Assembly: GCA_018262705.1 (NCBI GenBank)
Contig: JADFDQ010000002.1
Coordinates: 175,248-239,247, forward strand
Source: Xanthomonas sp.
GTDB taxonomy: Bacteria; Pseudomonadota; Gammaproteobacteria; Xanthomonadales; Xanthomonadaceae
DNA: 64,000 nt
Direction: 5' to 3'
Part shown: one piece after another, positions 29,055-38,567 of the stretch
Numbering within the stretch: the first letter of the stretch is position 1
Layout: each line of letters begins with the position of its first letter
The notes under the pieces: generated by a model
Seen by the model: only the letters and a program-made list of their open reading frames with translations
What the model was told of the DNA's origin: nothing
Database searches by the model: none
Translations under genes and position numbers: made by a program

Positions 29055-30052
29055 ACTTCTCCCGGCAGCGGGGCGATGGCGGGCAGCGGGCGCGCTCGCT
29101 TGATCCGATAGCACTCCTCCACGAGCCGCACGGCGCGCGTCGCCTCCTGAAAATCCACTGCCGGCGCGCTGCCCGTCCTGACCGCACGGGCAAAATCCTC
29201 CAGCTGTGAAACCGCAGGCACCAGCACGTCTTCGCTTTCGTCTCCGACCACGATCGACTCTCGCGACTTGCCGCGAACGACGTCGATGCGATGCCGCGAA
29301 TAGGTCGGTAATTCCAGCGTGCACGTGGTGGTTTCGATCTCGATGGCATGTCGGAAGCGGCTGGTCCGGCTCATACGAATGTGTGTTTCAACGCCACCCG
29401 GAAAACCGAGGCGGATGTCAGCATTGCTTTCCAGCCCCCCCAACGCATCGTCGTGGTACTGGATGCGCTGCGCATCCCCGAACCACCACAACAAGCTGTC
29501 AAGCGGATGGATACCGGCATTGATCAAGACCCCGCCCGGAACCAGTTCTTTCAATACGCTGTAGCCGGAAGCGCTTTTCCACGTATAGGGATTGCCTTGT
29601 GCAACGGTTGCGCGCAACGGCTTGCCGAGACTGCCATCGCGCAGACCGTCGAAAACCCAGCGCCGGGACTGCCAGAAACGGTACACATGCGCCCCGGCCG
29701 CGATCAGGGTCGGATGCTGTGCCGACAATTTCTGCAAAGCTTCGCAATCGGCAACCGTATTGGCCAACGGTTTTTCCGACAGAACGTGCAAGCCATGTGC
29801 AAACGCCTCTGCCACGACTTCAACCCGGACGTGCGGCGGCGTCACGATCAATGCAGCATCAGCGGCTTCTGCAATCTCCGCAACGGTGCGCCCCACATGG
29901 TTGACTCCGAATTGCGCAGCTAATGACTGCGCCCGTTCCAGATTCGAATCGACCAACGTCGTCACGTGCAGCCCATTGCAACGCATCGCAGCCGGCAAAT
30001 GGGTCTGCTGCGTCATCAAGCCACAGCCAACGATGGCCAGACGCACGGTCAT
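29048..30052 (-). CDS. Gfo/Idh/MocA-family oxidoreductase
   Basis: MTVRLAIVGCGLMTQQTHLPAAMRCNGLHVTTLVDSNLERAQ...VLSEKPLANTVADCEAL. Confidence 0.92.
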   Translation of the reverse strand: MTVRLAIVGCGLMTQQTHLPAAMRCNGLHVTTLVDSNLERAQSLAAQFGVNHVGRTVAEIAEAADAALIVTPPHVRVEVVAEAFAHGLHVLSEKPLANTVADCEALQKLSAQHPTLIAAGAHVYRFWQSRRWVFDGLRDGSLGKPLRATVAQGNPYTWKSASGYSVLKELVPGGVLINAGIHPLDSLLWWFGDAQRIQYHDDALGGLESNADIRLGFPGGVETHIRMSRTSRFRHAIEIETTTCTLELPTYSRHRIDVVRGKSRESIVVGDESEDVLVPAVSQLEDFARAVRTGSAPAVDFQEATRAVRLVEECYRIKRARPLPAIAPLPGEVW

Positions 30053-31077
30053 CTTGTCCCTCGCCCAGTGCGAAGCTGCTCCACCCGCAACTCACGCGGC
30101 TGAGCCAACAGCGCTGCAATGTGCGCATCGTTGCGTGCTCTCGTCGCAGAAGCGATCTTGCCCACCTGCGGCGGATGCCAAAGATGGAGGAAGGGGATGT
30201 AGCCGTGGAACCACCCTGGCAAAGATTGGCATCGATCATAAAATTCAACGTCTTCGCCAGCCCAGCCCGTGAATCGCGTGTCGTAGCCACCGACACATTC
30301 AAAGGAATCGCGCCGGATCGCCAACGTCCCACCAACCCAGTTCTGATTCACGCGCTCAGGTACGGCATTGCGCAGTGCTCCTGCATCCGTGTCTGCAAGA
30401 AACGATTCGGTGAAACCCTGCGCCAGATAAAAGAGAAACCGTTGCGGAAAAGCGACGTCGATCGACTTCGACCGGAACAGGTCGAGTAGCGCCAGCCCAT
30501 AGCGTTCGGGCACCAGAATATCGCCATCGTGAAAGATCAAAATATTGCCGCGCGCGACCGCGGCACCGGCGTTGAGGGCAAGACACTTGTTCCAGTCCGT
30601 GCTGCCGGTCGGATCGGGCAGATGCAGGTACCGGGTGTTTCCCGGAAGCTGCGACAGTTTTGCCACGTTGTCCTGCTCGACCACGATGCACTCCACCGGC
30701 ACGTCGAGACTGGCGATCGAACGAATTACCGCGTGCAGGTGTCGCTCACGCTCGGTTCCGCGATGCGGGATCACGAATGAAAGCTTCGGCTTCTTCGTAA
30801 AACGCACATCGGATGCCAACTCGAACGGCCAGTCGTGCAGCGCTGCGCGAAGGATGCTGCGCCCGAACCGAGGAAACACATCGACAACGTGCAGGTTGGA
30901 TGTTTGCAGCCCTTCACAGCGAATCGACAATGGCGTCTTCTTGATATCGAAGCTCTGCTTTCGATTGCCGATCCGCACCCACTCTCCCCGCCGCGACAAG
31001 TGCATTGCGACAGATAGCACATCCAATGCCAGCGCGCCAAGCATTCGGCGCAATTGGTTTCGACTGTTTCGGCTCAT
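30049..31077 (-). CDS. Family 2/galactosyltransferase-like glycosyltransferase
   Basis: KLSFVIPHRGTERERHLHAVIRSIASLDVPVECIVVEQD...FTGWAGEDVEFYDRC. Confidence 0.85.
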   Translation of the reverse strand: MSRNSRNQLRRMLGALALDVLSVAMHLSRRGEWVRIGNRKQSFDIKKTPLSIRCEGLQTSNLHVVDVFPRFGRSILRAALHDWPFELASDVRFTKKPKLSFVIPHRGTERERHLHAVIRSIASLDVPVECIVVEQDNVAKLSQLPGNTRYLHLPDPTGSTDWNKCLALNAGAAVARGNILIFHDGDILVPERYGLALLDLFRSKSIDVAFPQRFLFYLAQGFTESFLADTDAGALRNAVPERVNQNWVGGTLAIRRDSFECVGGYDTRFTGWAGEDVEFYDRCQSLPGWFHGYIPFLHLWHPPQVGKIASATRARNDAHIAALLAQPRELRVEQLRTGRGTR

Positions 31078-31084
31078 CCTGAAT

Positions 31085-32008
31085 TCATCGCTTCGGCAAC
31101 ACCGCCAGTACGACCGAGCGCAAGCGCTTGCGCACCGGGTAGTACCACGGAAAGTATGATCCCGCCGGAAATTTGCGCAGCACGCGCGGATTGTGCGCAA
31201 CCGCCCGCCACAGCCGACCCACCCGCTTCAGTTCACCGGGTTTGTCGTAGCGGTTGGCCATCAGCAGCTTGCCGGCGCGGGCGGCGCCGGCCAGGCCCTG
31301 CGCCGCGAACTGCGGCAGCAGCGAGTCGATCATCAAGCCGTAATCGCGGGCAATTTTCGCGCCCTGGGTATCGCGTTGGGCTTCGTGCATCGAGCGCTGC
31401 GCCAGCAGCCTGTCGATTTTTTTCGCTGACTGCTGCAAGGCCATCCGCAGCCACAGGTCGGTATCCGCAGAATAGGGCACCAGCTCGCGCCAGCCGCCCA
31501 GCGACTTGGCCAACTCCATCCGGAAGAAGGTCGACGGTTGCGGAATCCAGGTCTCCATCAGCAGCACCCCTTCCAGCGACCAAGGCGCAAGCGCGGTGCG
31601 CGCCAACTCCCTGCCCTCGGCATCGACCTTTGCCACGTCGCCGAACGCGAACGCAAGCGCCGGCTCGGCCAGCAACGCTTCGACCCCGGCACGGATCGCG
31701 CCCGGCAGGTAGAAATCGTCGGAACTCTGGATGCCGCCGATGCTGCCGCGTGCGCGTGCGAAACCTTTGTTGACGGCTTCGACCACACCCTTGTCCGGCT
31801 CCGACACCCAGTGCAGTTCCGGGTGGCTCGAAAACGCTTGCAGGATCGACACCGTTTCGTCGGTCGATGCGCCGTCGATGACGATGATCTCCAGCGGCCG
31901 ATAGTCCTGCGACAGGATCGATTCCAGCGTGCGCCGGATGAAGCGCCCCTGGTTGAAGCTGGGCACGATGATCGAGACCAGCGGGCTGGCGGCGCTCACG
32001 TCACCCAT
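31085..32008 (-). CDS. Family 2 glycosyltransferase
   Basis: PLVSIIVPSFNQGRFIRRTLESILSQDYRPLEIIVIDGASTDETVSIL. Confidence 0.92.
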   Translation of the reverse strand: MGDVSAASPLVSIIVPSFNQGRFIRRTLESILSQDYRPLEIIVIDGASTDETVSILQAFSSHPELHWVSEPDKGVVEAVNKGFARARGSIGGIQSSDDFYLPGAIRAGVEALLAEPALAFAFGDVAKVDAEGRELARTALAPWSLEGVLLMETWIPQPSTFFRMELAKSLGGWRELVPYSADTDLWLRMALQQSAKKIDRLLAQRSMHEAQRDTQGAKIARDYGLMIDSLLPQFAAQGLAGAARAGKLLMANRYDKPGELKRVGRLWRAVAHNPRVLRKFPAGSYFPWYYPVRKRLRSVVLAVLPKR

Positions 32009-32453
32009 TCCAGTCTTTGCAAGCTGCCGTCATCAGTGCATTCCAGTCGTCGGGCGGATTGCCGCGGGCCAGCATTTTCAAGAACACCGCATAGGGATCG
32101 GACTTGCCGCCCGCGGATCGCAGCGTCCGTTCGTCGTTGACCCAGGCGTACACGATGATTTTTGCCTTTGCGTCATAGCGAAAGAACAGGCGAAATCGCC
32201 GACCGATCTTCGCGCGCCGCCAATGCCGATGCTCCGGCCCAAGGGTATTGCCTTGACGGAATTCATCACGCGACGGATCGGCGGGAACGCTATCCAGAAC
32301 CAAACGGCTCAAGGCGCGAAACAATTTGACGTTCGCGTTCGATCCTGCACCCGAAGGACCGTTGCGCTCGGCGCGCTTCGCCGCATCCTGCAATCTACGC
32401 AATTGATCAACGATGCAGGCATGAAACAACAAGGTCCAGCCGTGTCGCTGCAT
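32001..32453 (-). CDS. yhaV: YhaV-family toxin
   Basis: MQRHGWTLLFHACIVDQLRRLQDA...HRHWRRAKIGRRFRLFFRYDAKAKIIVYAWVNDERTLR; YhaV hallmark. Confidence 0.9.
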   Translation of the reverse strand: MQRHGWTLLFHACIVDQLRRLQDAAKRAERNGPSGAGSNANVKLFRALSRLVLDSVPADPSRDEFRQGNTLGPEHRHWRRAKIGRRFRLFFRYDAKAKIIVYAWVNDERTLRSAGGKSDPYAVFLKMLARGNPPDDWNALMTAACKDWNG

Positions 32454-32773
32454 CAGATTGCAACATCGCCGTCAATGTCCTCGGCGCAGGGCGCTTCCCC
32501 GTCAAGTTGCGCAAGCATCCCGGCGACCAGATCTTCCGGCAGGTCGTGCATATTTTTGCCGGCCGCGATGTCGCCGGCCAGCAGATCAAGAAATGCACCG
32601 ATGGCGGGATCTTCGTGTTCGGTATCAGCACGCCTGACGATGACCTGGCCGCTTTTGTGAAGGTCGAACGCCACCTTGCCGCCGACATCGACGTTGAGCG
32701 CCTGCCGGATCGGCTTGGGCAATGTGATTTGGCCCTTGGCGGTGATAGTGGCGATTTCGTGGATTGTGGGCAT
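32453..32773 (-). CDS. prlF: PrlF-family antitoxin
   Basis: MPTIHEIATITAKGQITLPKPIRQALNVDVGGKVAFDLHKSGQVIV; AbrB-like N-term, upstream of yhaV. Confidence 0.9.
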   Translation of the reverse strand: MPTIHEIATITAKGQITLPKPIRQALNVDVGGKVAFDLHKSGQVIVRRADTEHEDPAIGAFLDLLAGDIAAGKNMHDLPEDLVAGMLAQLDGEAPCAEDIDGDVAI

Positions 32774-32813
32774 GGCCGACATAGGTAGCACCGATGAGAC
32801 ACCAATGTAAGGA

Positions 32814-33002
32814 TTATTCCTTACTTTTGCAAACAGCAGAGGCCAACCCCGCCAACCACGCCGCGACCAGCGCCAATTCGTCGCGGTCAAAGAACCCCTG
32901 TTGCACCAGCGCCTCGTAGCAGCGCTGCAGGTTGTCGGCCACCGCGCCTTCGCCGGGAAGCAACGCAGTGTCGGAGCTTCTGCGATGTGATTCTCGTCTC
33001 AA
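32814..33002 (-). pseudogene. Duplicated 3' end of the STELLO/DUF288-like gene
   Basis: DTALLPGEGAVADNLQRCYEALVQQGFFDRDELALVAAWLAGL matches the C-terminus of the gene at 33675-34691. Confidence 0.88.
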
Positions 33003-33062
33003 TCATCATGCCGTGCTCGTTCGCACCCTTCATGCATGTCGGTGGGTCACTTACCAGAATCG

Positions 33063-33335
33063 TCATTCGTCGAACAGATCAGCATGTGTGCCCGTGCGCG
33101 CAAGTTGCAGTTGTTCGCCAGTCACGCGGTAGACCAGAAGCCAATCCGATTCGATATGGGCATCGCGAAAACCAGCCCATGCTCCTTTCAGCGAGTGATC
33201 CCGATACCGCACCGGCAGCGGCTTTTCTTCAATCAGCAACACCAACAATTCGCGGAGCTTGCCCAGATCCTTGCCGCGTTTCTCGGCCTTTCGAACATCG
33301 CGCCTGAACTGCCCGGAACGTACCGGAACGCGCAC
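33063..33335 (-). CDS. YafQ/RelE-like toxin
   Basis: VPVRSGQFRRDVRKAEKRGKDLGKLRELLVLLIEEKPLPVRYRDHSLKGAWAGFRDAHIESDWLLVYRV. Confidence 0.9.
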   Translation of the reverse strand: MRVPVRSGQFRRDVRKAEKRGKDLGKLRELLVLLIEEKPLPVRYRDHSLKGAWAGFRDAHIESDWLLVYRVTGEQLQLARTGTHADLFDE

Positions 33336-33336
33336 G

Positions 33337-33594
33337 TCAAATGCCCAAATCCTTGAACAAGGCGTCAGCGCTGTCGGACTTCTTTCCCTGACCTGCGTCC
33401 AGTTCAGCCATCGCCTTGCGCGTCGCGGCATTGGGAACAGACAGGTCGAACGGCAGACGGCCGTCCTCGGCGACCCGCATGAAGGTCAGGCGGATCAGGT
33501 CGGAAGTATTCAACCCTATGCGCTCAAGCGCAGTGACGGCGCGGTCTTTCACCTCAGCCGGGATGCGTGCCTTGACGATGGAGTCTGCCCTCAT
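33337..33594 (-). CDS. RelB/DinJ-like antitoxin
   Basis: MRADSIVKARIPAEVKDRAVTALERIGLNTSDLIRLTFMRVAEDGRLPFDL. Confidence 0.9.
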   Translation of the reverse strand: MRADSIVKARIPAEVKDRAVTALERIGLNTSDLIRLTFMRVAEDGRLPFDLSVPNAATRKAMAELDAGQGKKSDSADALFKDLGI

Positions 33595-33674
33595 GGATGC
33601 ATTTCCTGTGTGCAACTTGTGGTACCGATTGTGGCCACAAAAGGAACCTTTGTCAATGAACGGCATGCTGAATT

Positions 33675-34691
33675 TCAATCGCCAGGTCGTGCCAGCTCCA
33701 ACCCCGCCAACCACGCCGCGACCAGCGCCAATTCGTTGCGATCAAAGAACCCTTGCCGCACCAGCGCCTCGTAGCAGCGCTGCAGGTTGTCCGCCACCGC
33801 GCCTTCGCCCGGCAGCAGCGCGGTGTCGGTGAGCACCTGCACCAGTTCGCGGTTGCGCTGGTAGCCGGGGATCTCGTCGTTGAAATCACGCATCAAATCG
33901 TGTTCGTTTCGGTCCTGCACCACCTCGGCGGCATGGAACACCACCCCCAGCCCGAGTTCCCACAGGCAGCGCTGGGCGATGAAGCTGCGCCAGATGTCGG
34001 TCATCCGGAACGAGCAGTGGCTGGGCAAGTACAACAACGGGAACGCGACCGGCCACCACCAGGTGCTCTGGCTGTTGAACGGGCACCAACTACCCGGTGC
34101 CAGCAGCACGCTCGGGCCGTCATCGAAATCGAACGGCGCATCCAGCACCAGCCGCCACACCGCGTCCACATCGGGCGAGCCGTTGGCCAGGCCCTGCTGG
34201 ATCGGGGCACGCACGGCTTGCGCGACCGCATCCACCCTCGGCGCCTGCGCAACCGAAGCGACCACCGCATCCAGCGGCAATCCGCGTGGCCAGATACGGC
34301 CCTTGCTGAAGCAGCGGTAGGCGTTGACCCAACCTTGCGCGTCGATCCGGTGCGCGGCGACGATTTCCTCGCGTGGCGCCCACTGTGGCAGCGGTGCGTT
34401 GTCGTCGTCGGTCTCGTACAGACTGGTGGCGCCGCGCCGGATCGCTTCCAGGTAGGCGATGTTCTTGCGGGTGTAATGGCCCACCGGCCCCAGCCGCGCC
34501 AGCTCGAACTTCGAGCCCAGTTGCGTTTCCAGATCGAGGAAGACCGCACCTTCGGCTTCGAAACTCGCCGGCCCCTTCTTGTCGCCGGCAACGATCAGCG
34601 GCACGCCCAGCGGCCGCAACCGCGCCAGCAGCGTGTCCACCGCGGCGGTCGGGGGTTGGATGGTGGTGATGATGGCGTGGGTCATGTGCAA
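33675..34691 (-). CDS. STELLO/DUF288-like glycosyltransferase
   Basis: MTHAIITTIQPPTAAVDTLLARLRPLGVPLIVAGDKKGP...HYTRKNIAYLEAIRRGATSLYETDDDNAP. Confidence 0.75.
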   Translation of the reverse strand: MHMTHAIITTIQPPTAAVDTLLARLRPLGVPLIVAGDKKGPASFEAEGAVFLDLETQLGSKFELARLGPVGHYTRKNIAYLEAIRRGATSLYETDDDNAPLPQWAPREEIVAAHRIDAQGWVNAYRCFSKGRIWPRGLPLDAVVASVAQAPRVDAVAQAVRAPIQQGLANGSPDVDAVWRLVLDAPFDFDDGPSVLLAPGSWCPFNSQSTWWWPVAFPLLYLPSHCSFRMTDIWRSFIAQRCLWELGLGVVFHAAEVVQDRNEHDLMRDFNDEIPGYQRNRELVQVLTDTALLPGEGAVADNLQRCYEALVRQGFFDRNELALVAAWLAGLELARPGD

Positions 34692-35077
34692 ATCGGGTCC
34701 ATTGAGTCGAGTCCAAGCGAGGCGGCCACAGTGGTCATGTTGTCGTCGTGGGTTGCCATCACGATGCCCGAACCCAGCAAGGCGCAGGTCGCAAGGTGGA
34801 TCGCGTCTAGCGATTTGACGTGCGGCTCGATGGCTGCAGCAAACCGCAGGATGCCGTCATCGATGCTCACCAGATTGATCCGATCCAGCAGCGGCCTGGA
34901 CAGAGCAGGGTCCAGGCCCTCGCGCCGCAATACGCGCGTCAACTCCAGATGCAGCAACGTTGACGAGAACACCTGATCCCCTGCCTGGATCGTCGCATCA
35001 AGCCACGCTCGGGCCCGCTCATCGCCGCCGGACAGAATTGCATGCAGGGCAACCGAGGCATCGACGTACCAACGCAT
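34682..35077 (-). CDS. PIN-domain toxin (VapC-like)
   Basis: MRWYVDASVALHAILSGG...SLDAIHLATCALLGSGIVMATHDDNM. Confidence 0.9.
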   Translation of the reverse strand: MRWYVDASVALHAILSGGDERARAWLDATIQAGDQVFSSTLLHLELTRVLRREGLDPALSRPLLDRINLVSIDDGILRFAAAIEPHVKSLDAIHLATCALLGSGIVMATHDDNMTTVAASLGLDSMDPICT

Positions 35078-35349
35078 CAACGATCCCCGCGCGATTCCTT
35101 GAACAAGGCATCCACCCGCGACGGGGTGTAGTCGGCTTTCGCCACCGGCCACGCCGCCGGCTTGCGCTTGGCCGGCGTGATGCGTCCTTCCGCACGCAGC
35201 CGGGCAATCACATCCCCGGAAGCCTGCACGGCCTCGATCCGCCAGCGCGCAACGCCGCGCTCGGTGATGATGACGGGCCGCCCCTCCGTCACCGCGTCAA
35301 GTACCTGTGCCGTCTGCTGATTCAGCTCACGCTTGCTGATGGGTCTCAT
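35077..35349 (-). CDS. Phd/YefM-family antitoxin
   Basis: MRPISKRELNQQTAQVLDAVTEGRPVIITERGVARWRIE. Confidence 0.88.
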   Translation of the reverse strand: MRPISKRELNQQTAQVLDAVTEGRPVIITERGVARWRIEAVQASGDVIARLRAEGRITPAKRKPAAWPVAKADYTPSRVDALFKESRGDR

Positions 35350-35418
35350 GCGATCAGTGTACTACATTTGTCAGTCGCTATGACTGGCCGGTACGGCTGC
35401 TTTTGCAGCGCAACCGCA

Positions 35419-36714
35419 TCAATGCCGTTGCCCCGACTTCGGTACGTTCTTGGCACCTACCAGCACCGCCCGATACAACGCGAGGTAGCGCTCGGCGATG
35501 TGGCTTTCATCAAAATTCGCCACCACGTGCGCTTGGCCGCCCGCCGCAAACCGCCGCCTGAGCGGTGCATCGTCCACCAATTCCTGCAGCGCGGCCGCAA
35601 GCGCTTTGGTATCCCTGCGCGGAACCACCAAGCCGCCAACGCCATGCAACACGACCTCGGGAATTCCGCCGCTGTCAAAACTCACGACCGGCGTGCCGCA
35701 GGCCTGCGACTCTGCCCCGATCCGCCCGAATGTCTCCACTTCCGACGAGACGAGGGTGATGTCGGCGGCTTGGTAGCAGCGCGCCATCGCTTCCGGCTCG
35801 CTCTGGAAAGGCAGCACGATCGAGGGAACGTTCAACTGTCCCGCCACATGCGCAGCGGAGCGTCCGATGACCAGCGCCCGCACGCCGCTGCGATCCTGCA
35901 ATGCATTCAGCGCGGCAACCGCGTGGTGGGTCGCGATGCCGAAGCGGTGCCATTCCACGGTTTGGCCCGCCAGCAACACGACGACTTCACCCGCGTCGAG
36001 GCCGAGTGCCTCGCGTTGTTGCTGCCGCAGCTCCGGTGCAACCGGACGGAACACCGAGAGGTCGATGCCGTTGTAGATGCGCGTGACCGGCTTGTCGGCC
36101 AGGATCGGGCTTTCCGCCACGCGCTGCTTCACCTCGTCGGAGATCGTCACCACATGCAAATTCGAGCGCGCGATGAGCCGGCGCTTGCGCAGCCAATTGG
36201 CATGTGTTCCGTCACGGGGAATCGCTGGCGGAAGGGTCAAATCCGGGCACTGCCCGCAGCCGATCTTCCAGCGCATGCAATCCATGTACACCGCGCAGTG
36301 CCCGGTCAGCATCCAGTAATCGCGCAGGGTCAACACGCCGGGAATCTTGCGGGTGATCGCCGGCAGTGCGGACAGGTCGGCATAGCCGGACGATCCCCAC
36401 AGCGAATGGAAATGGACGATGTCGAAACGCCCATCCAGCAGTTTCGCAAGGTGGCGGAAGCTCGGGTTGTAGATGTCCTGCCAACCGAACTGGCGTTCCA
36501 GCGCACGGGCCAATCGCCGCGAGCCGGGGATGCCGCGCACGTAGGGAATCTTTTCGACGCCCGGTTCGTCGGTCTTTTTTTCACCCACGAACAGGGTCGA
36601 AGCATGCCCGGCCGTGCGCAGTCCCCGGTGCAGGCTGACGACGCTGCGTTCGGCGCCACCGCCAAGATCGGCGGCGTGGATCAGGGCGATCCGCAGCGGC
36701 GCGTCCCCGTTCAA
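35419..36714 (-). CDS. Group 1 glycosyltransferase
   Basis: LRIALIHAADLGGGAERSVVSLHRGLR...ITLVSSEVETFGRIGAESQACGTPVVSFDSGGIPEVV; TTG start proposed. Confidence 0.88.
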   Translation of the reverse strand: MNGDAPLRIALIHAADLGGGAERSVVSLHRGLRTAGHASTLFVGEKKTDEPGVEKIPYVRGIPGSRRLARALERQFGWQDIYNPSFRHLAKLLDGRFDIVHFHSLWGSSGYADLSALPAITRKIPGVLTLRDYWMLTGHCAVYMDCMRWKIGCGQCPDLTLPPAIPRDGTHANWLRKRRLIARSNLHVVTISDEVKQRVAESPILADKPVTRIYNGIDLSVFRPVAPELRQQQREALGLDAGEVVVLLAGQTVEWHRFGIATHHAVAALNALQDRSGVRALVIGRSAAHVAGQLNVPSIVLPFQSEPEAMARCYQAADITLVSSEVETFGRIGAESQACGTPVVSFDSGGIPEVVLHGVGGLVVPRRDTKALAAALQELVDDAPLRRRFAAGGQAHVVANFDESHIAERYLALYRAVLVGAKNVPKSGQRH

Positions 36715-38567
36715 ACGGCTTCCTGCCTGCGCCATTCCGCCAGCATCAACAGGCTCCACAGCCGCAGCCCGTGGTTGAAGTCGTTGCCGTGGGCAGCGAG
36801 CATTCCGCGCACCACCTCCATGTCGAACCATGCGTCCAGCCCGCTGGAGGCATCCAGCAGCCGTTCGCGCACCCGGCCCTTGTTTGCCCCGCCGAGCCAA
36901 TCGCCGATGGGGATGGAGAAGCCGCGCTTGCGGGTGTTCAACATTTCCCAAGGATAAAACCGGCTGGCGGCTTTCTTCAGCGCGTACTTGCCGCACCAGG
37001 TGCCGCCCGCTTCCCCTTCGAGCCAGCGCAATCGCATCGACGGCGGCATCGTGGCCACCGTTTCCAACAGACGATGGTCGAGCAGCGGCACCCGCACTTC
37101 CAATCCGTGCGCCATGCTGGCGATATCGACCTTGGTCAGGTTGTCGTTGACCAGATAAGTCTCGATATCGACCAACTGGCAGCGGCTCAGCGGATCGCCC
37201 TTGCCCGCGGCAACGAAGCGCTCGCGATTCCAGTCGCGGGTCGCCGCGACATGGTGCTGATAGTCGCCACGCCACAGTTGCATCCGCTGCGCATCGGGAA
37301 TGCACGGCGACCGTCCGTACCAGGCCTCGGCCAGCGTTGGCGCCGCGCGCAGCACCCCGGCGTTGCGCAAGACATTGCCTGCCAACCGACGCAGGTGACG
37401 CACGCGTCCCGTCGGCTCACGGTACATCTGCGCCAGCTTCGGAAAATACGAATAGCCGGCAAACACCTCGTCGCCGCCGTCGCCCGACAGCACCATCGGC
37501 ACCTGCCGGCGCGCTTCCTCGCACACGCGCCAGGTGCACACCGCCGAGCTGTCGGCAAAGGGTTCCCCGTAGTGCTGCGCCAGCGTCGGCAGCAGGCCGA
37601 GCGCGTCCACCCCGACCACGGTTTCTGCGTGCTGCGTGCCGGCGAGTTCAGAGAACTTCCGCGCCGGTTCGCGCTCATCGAGGCCCGGAAAATCAAAGCC
37701 AATCGTGAAGGTACGCAGCGGCGCATCGAGATGGCGCGCCGCGTAGGCCACCACGGTGCTGGAATCCACGCCGCCGGACAGGAACGCCCCAAACGGCACG
37801 TCGGCCACGAGATGCGAACCCACCGCGTCGTGCAGCGCCGCATCCAGCGCCTCGATCCATTCCGCTTCGCTGCGCCGCACTTCGGGCCGCCACTGCAACG
37901 CCCAGTAGCGTTTCGGCCCCTCGATCCGACCATCGGCACCGACCTGCATCCAGTGGCCGGGTTCCAGCTTGCGGATCCCGCGGTAGATGCTTTTCGGCGC
38001 CGGGACGTAGAGCAGGTGCAGGTAGTGGTCGAGCGCGTCCAGGTCCACCCGGCGATCCGCGCCCGGCCAGGCGCGCAGCGCCTGCAATTCCGATGCGAAA
38101 GCGAACCCGTCCTTGCCGATTGCATAGCACAGCGGTTTGATGCCCACCCGATCACGCGCCAACAGCAGCTTTTGCCTGCGCCCATCCCACAGCGCGAAAG
38201 CGAACATGCCGCGCAACCGCTGCAGCACATCGATGCCCCACTCCGCGTAGCCGTGCAGGATGGTTTCGCAATCGCCATTGCTGGAAAAGACGTGCCCACG
38301 CGCGATCAACTCGGCGCGCAGCTCGCGATAGTTGTAGATCTCCCCGTTGGCGACCAGCCACAGGCTGCGATCCGCATTGTGCAAGGGCTGCTGCCCGGTG
38401 GCAGGATCGATGATCGCCAGCCGTCGGTGCGCCAGCGCCAGCGGCCCTTCGACGTGGATATCGCCGCCATCCGGCCCACGGTGCACCTGACGGGCGTTCA
38501 TCGCTTCCGCGAGTTCGCGCTGCGCCGGCTTGCCGTCAAAGTTCAGGAAGCCGGCGATGCCGCACAT
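36711..38567 (-). CDS. asnB: Asparagine synthase (glutamine-hydrolysing)
   Basis: [35 protein letters not shown]...GAFLSGGVDSSTVVAYAAR. Confidence 0.93.
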   Translation of the reverse strand: MCGIAGFLNFDGKPAQRELAEAMNARQVHRGPDGGDIHVEGPLALAHRRLAIIDPATGQQPLHNADRSLWLVANGEIYNYRELRAELIARGHVFSSNGDCETILHGYAEWGIDVLQRLRGMFAFALWDGRRQKLLLARDRVGIKPLCYAIGKDGFAFASELQALRAWPGADRRVDLDALDHYLHLLYVPAPKSIYRGIRKLEPGHWMQVGADGRIEGPKRYWALQWRPEVRRSEAEWIEALDAALHDAVGSHLVADVPFGAFLSGGVDSSTVVAYAARHLDAPLRTFTIGFDFPGLDEREPARKFSELAGTQHAETVVGVDALGLLPTLAQHYGEPFADSSAVCTWRVCEEARRQVPMVLSGDGGDEVFAGYSYFPKLAQMYREPTGRVRHLRRLAGNVLRNAGVLRAAPTLAEAWYGRSPCIPDAQRMQLWRGDYQHHVAATRDWNRERFVAAGKGDPLSRCQLVDIETYLVNDNLTKVDIASMAHGLEVRVPLLDHRLLETVATMPPSMRLRWLEGEAGGTWCGKYALKKAASRFYPWEMLNTRKRGFSIPIGDWLGGANKGRVRERLLDASSGLDAWFDMEVVRGMLAAHGNDFNHGLRLWSLLMLAEWRRQEAV

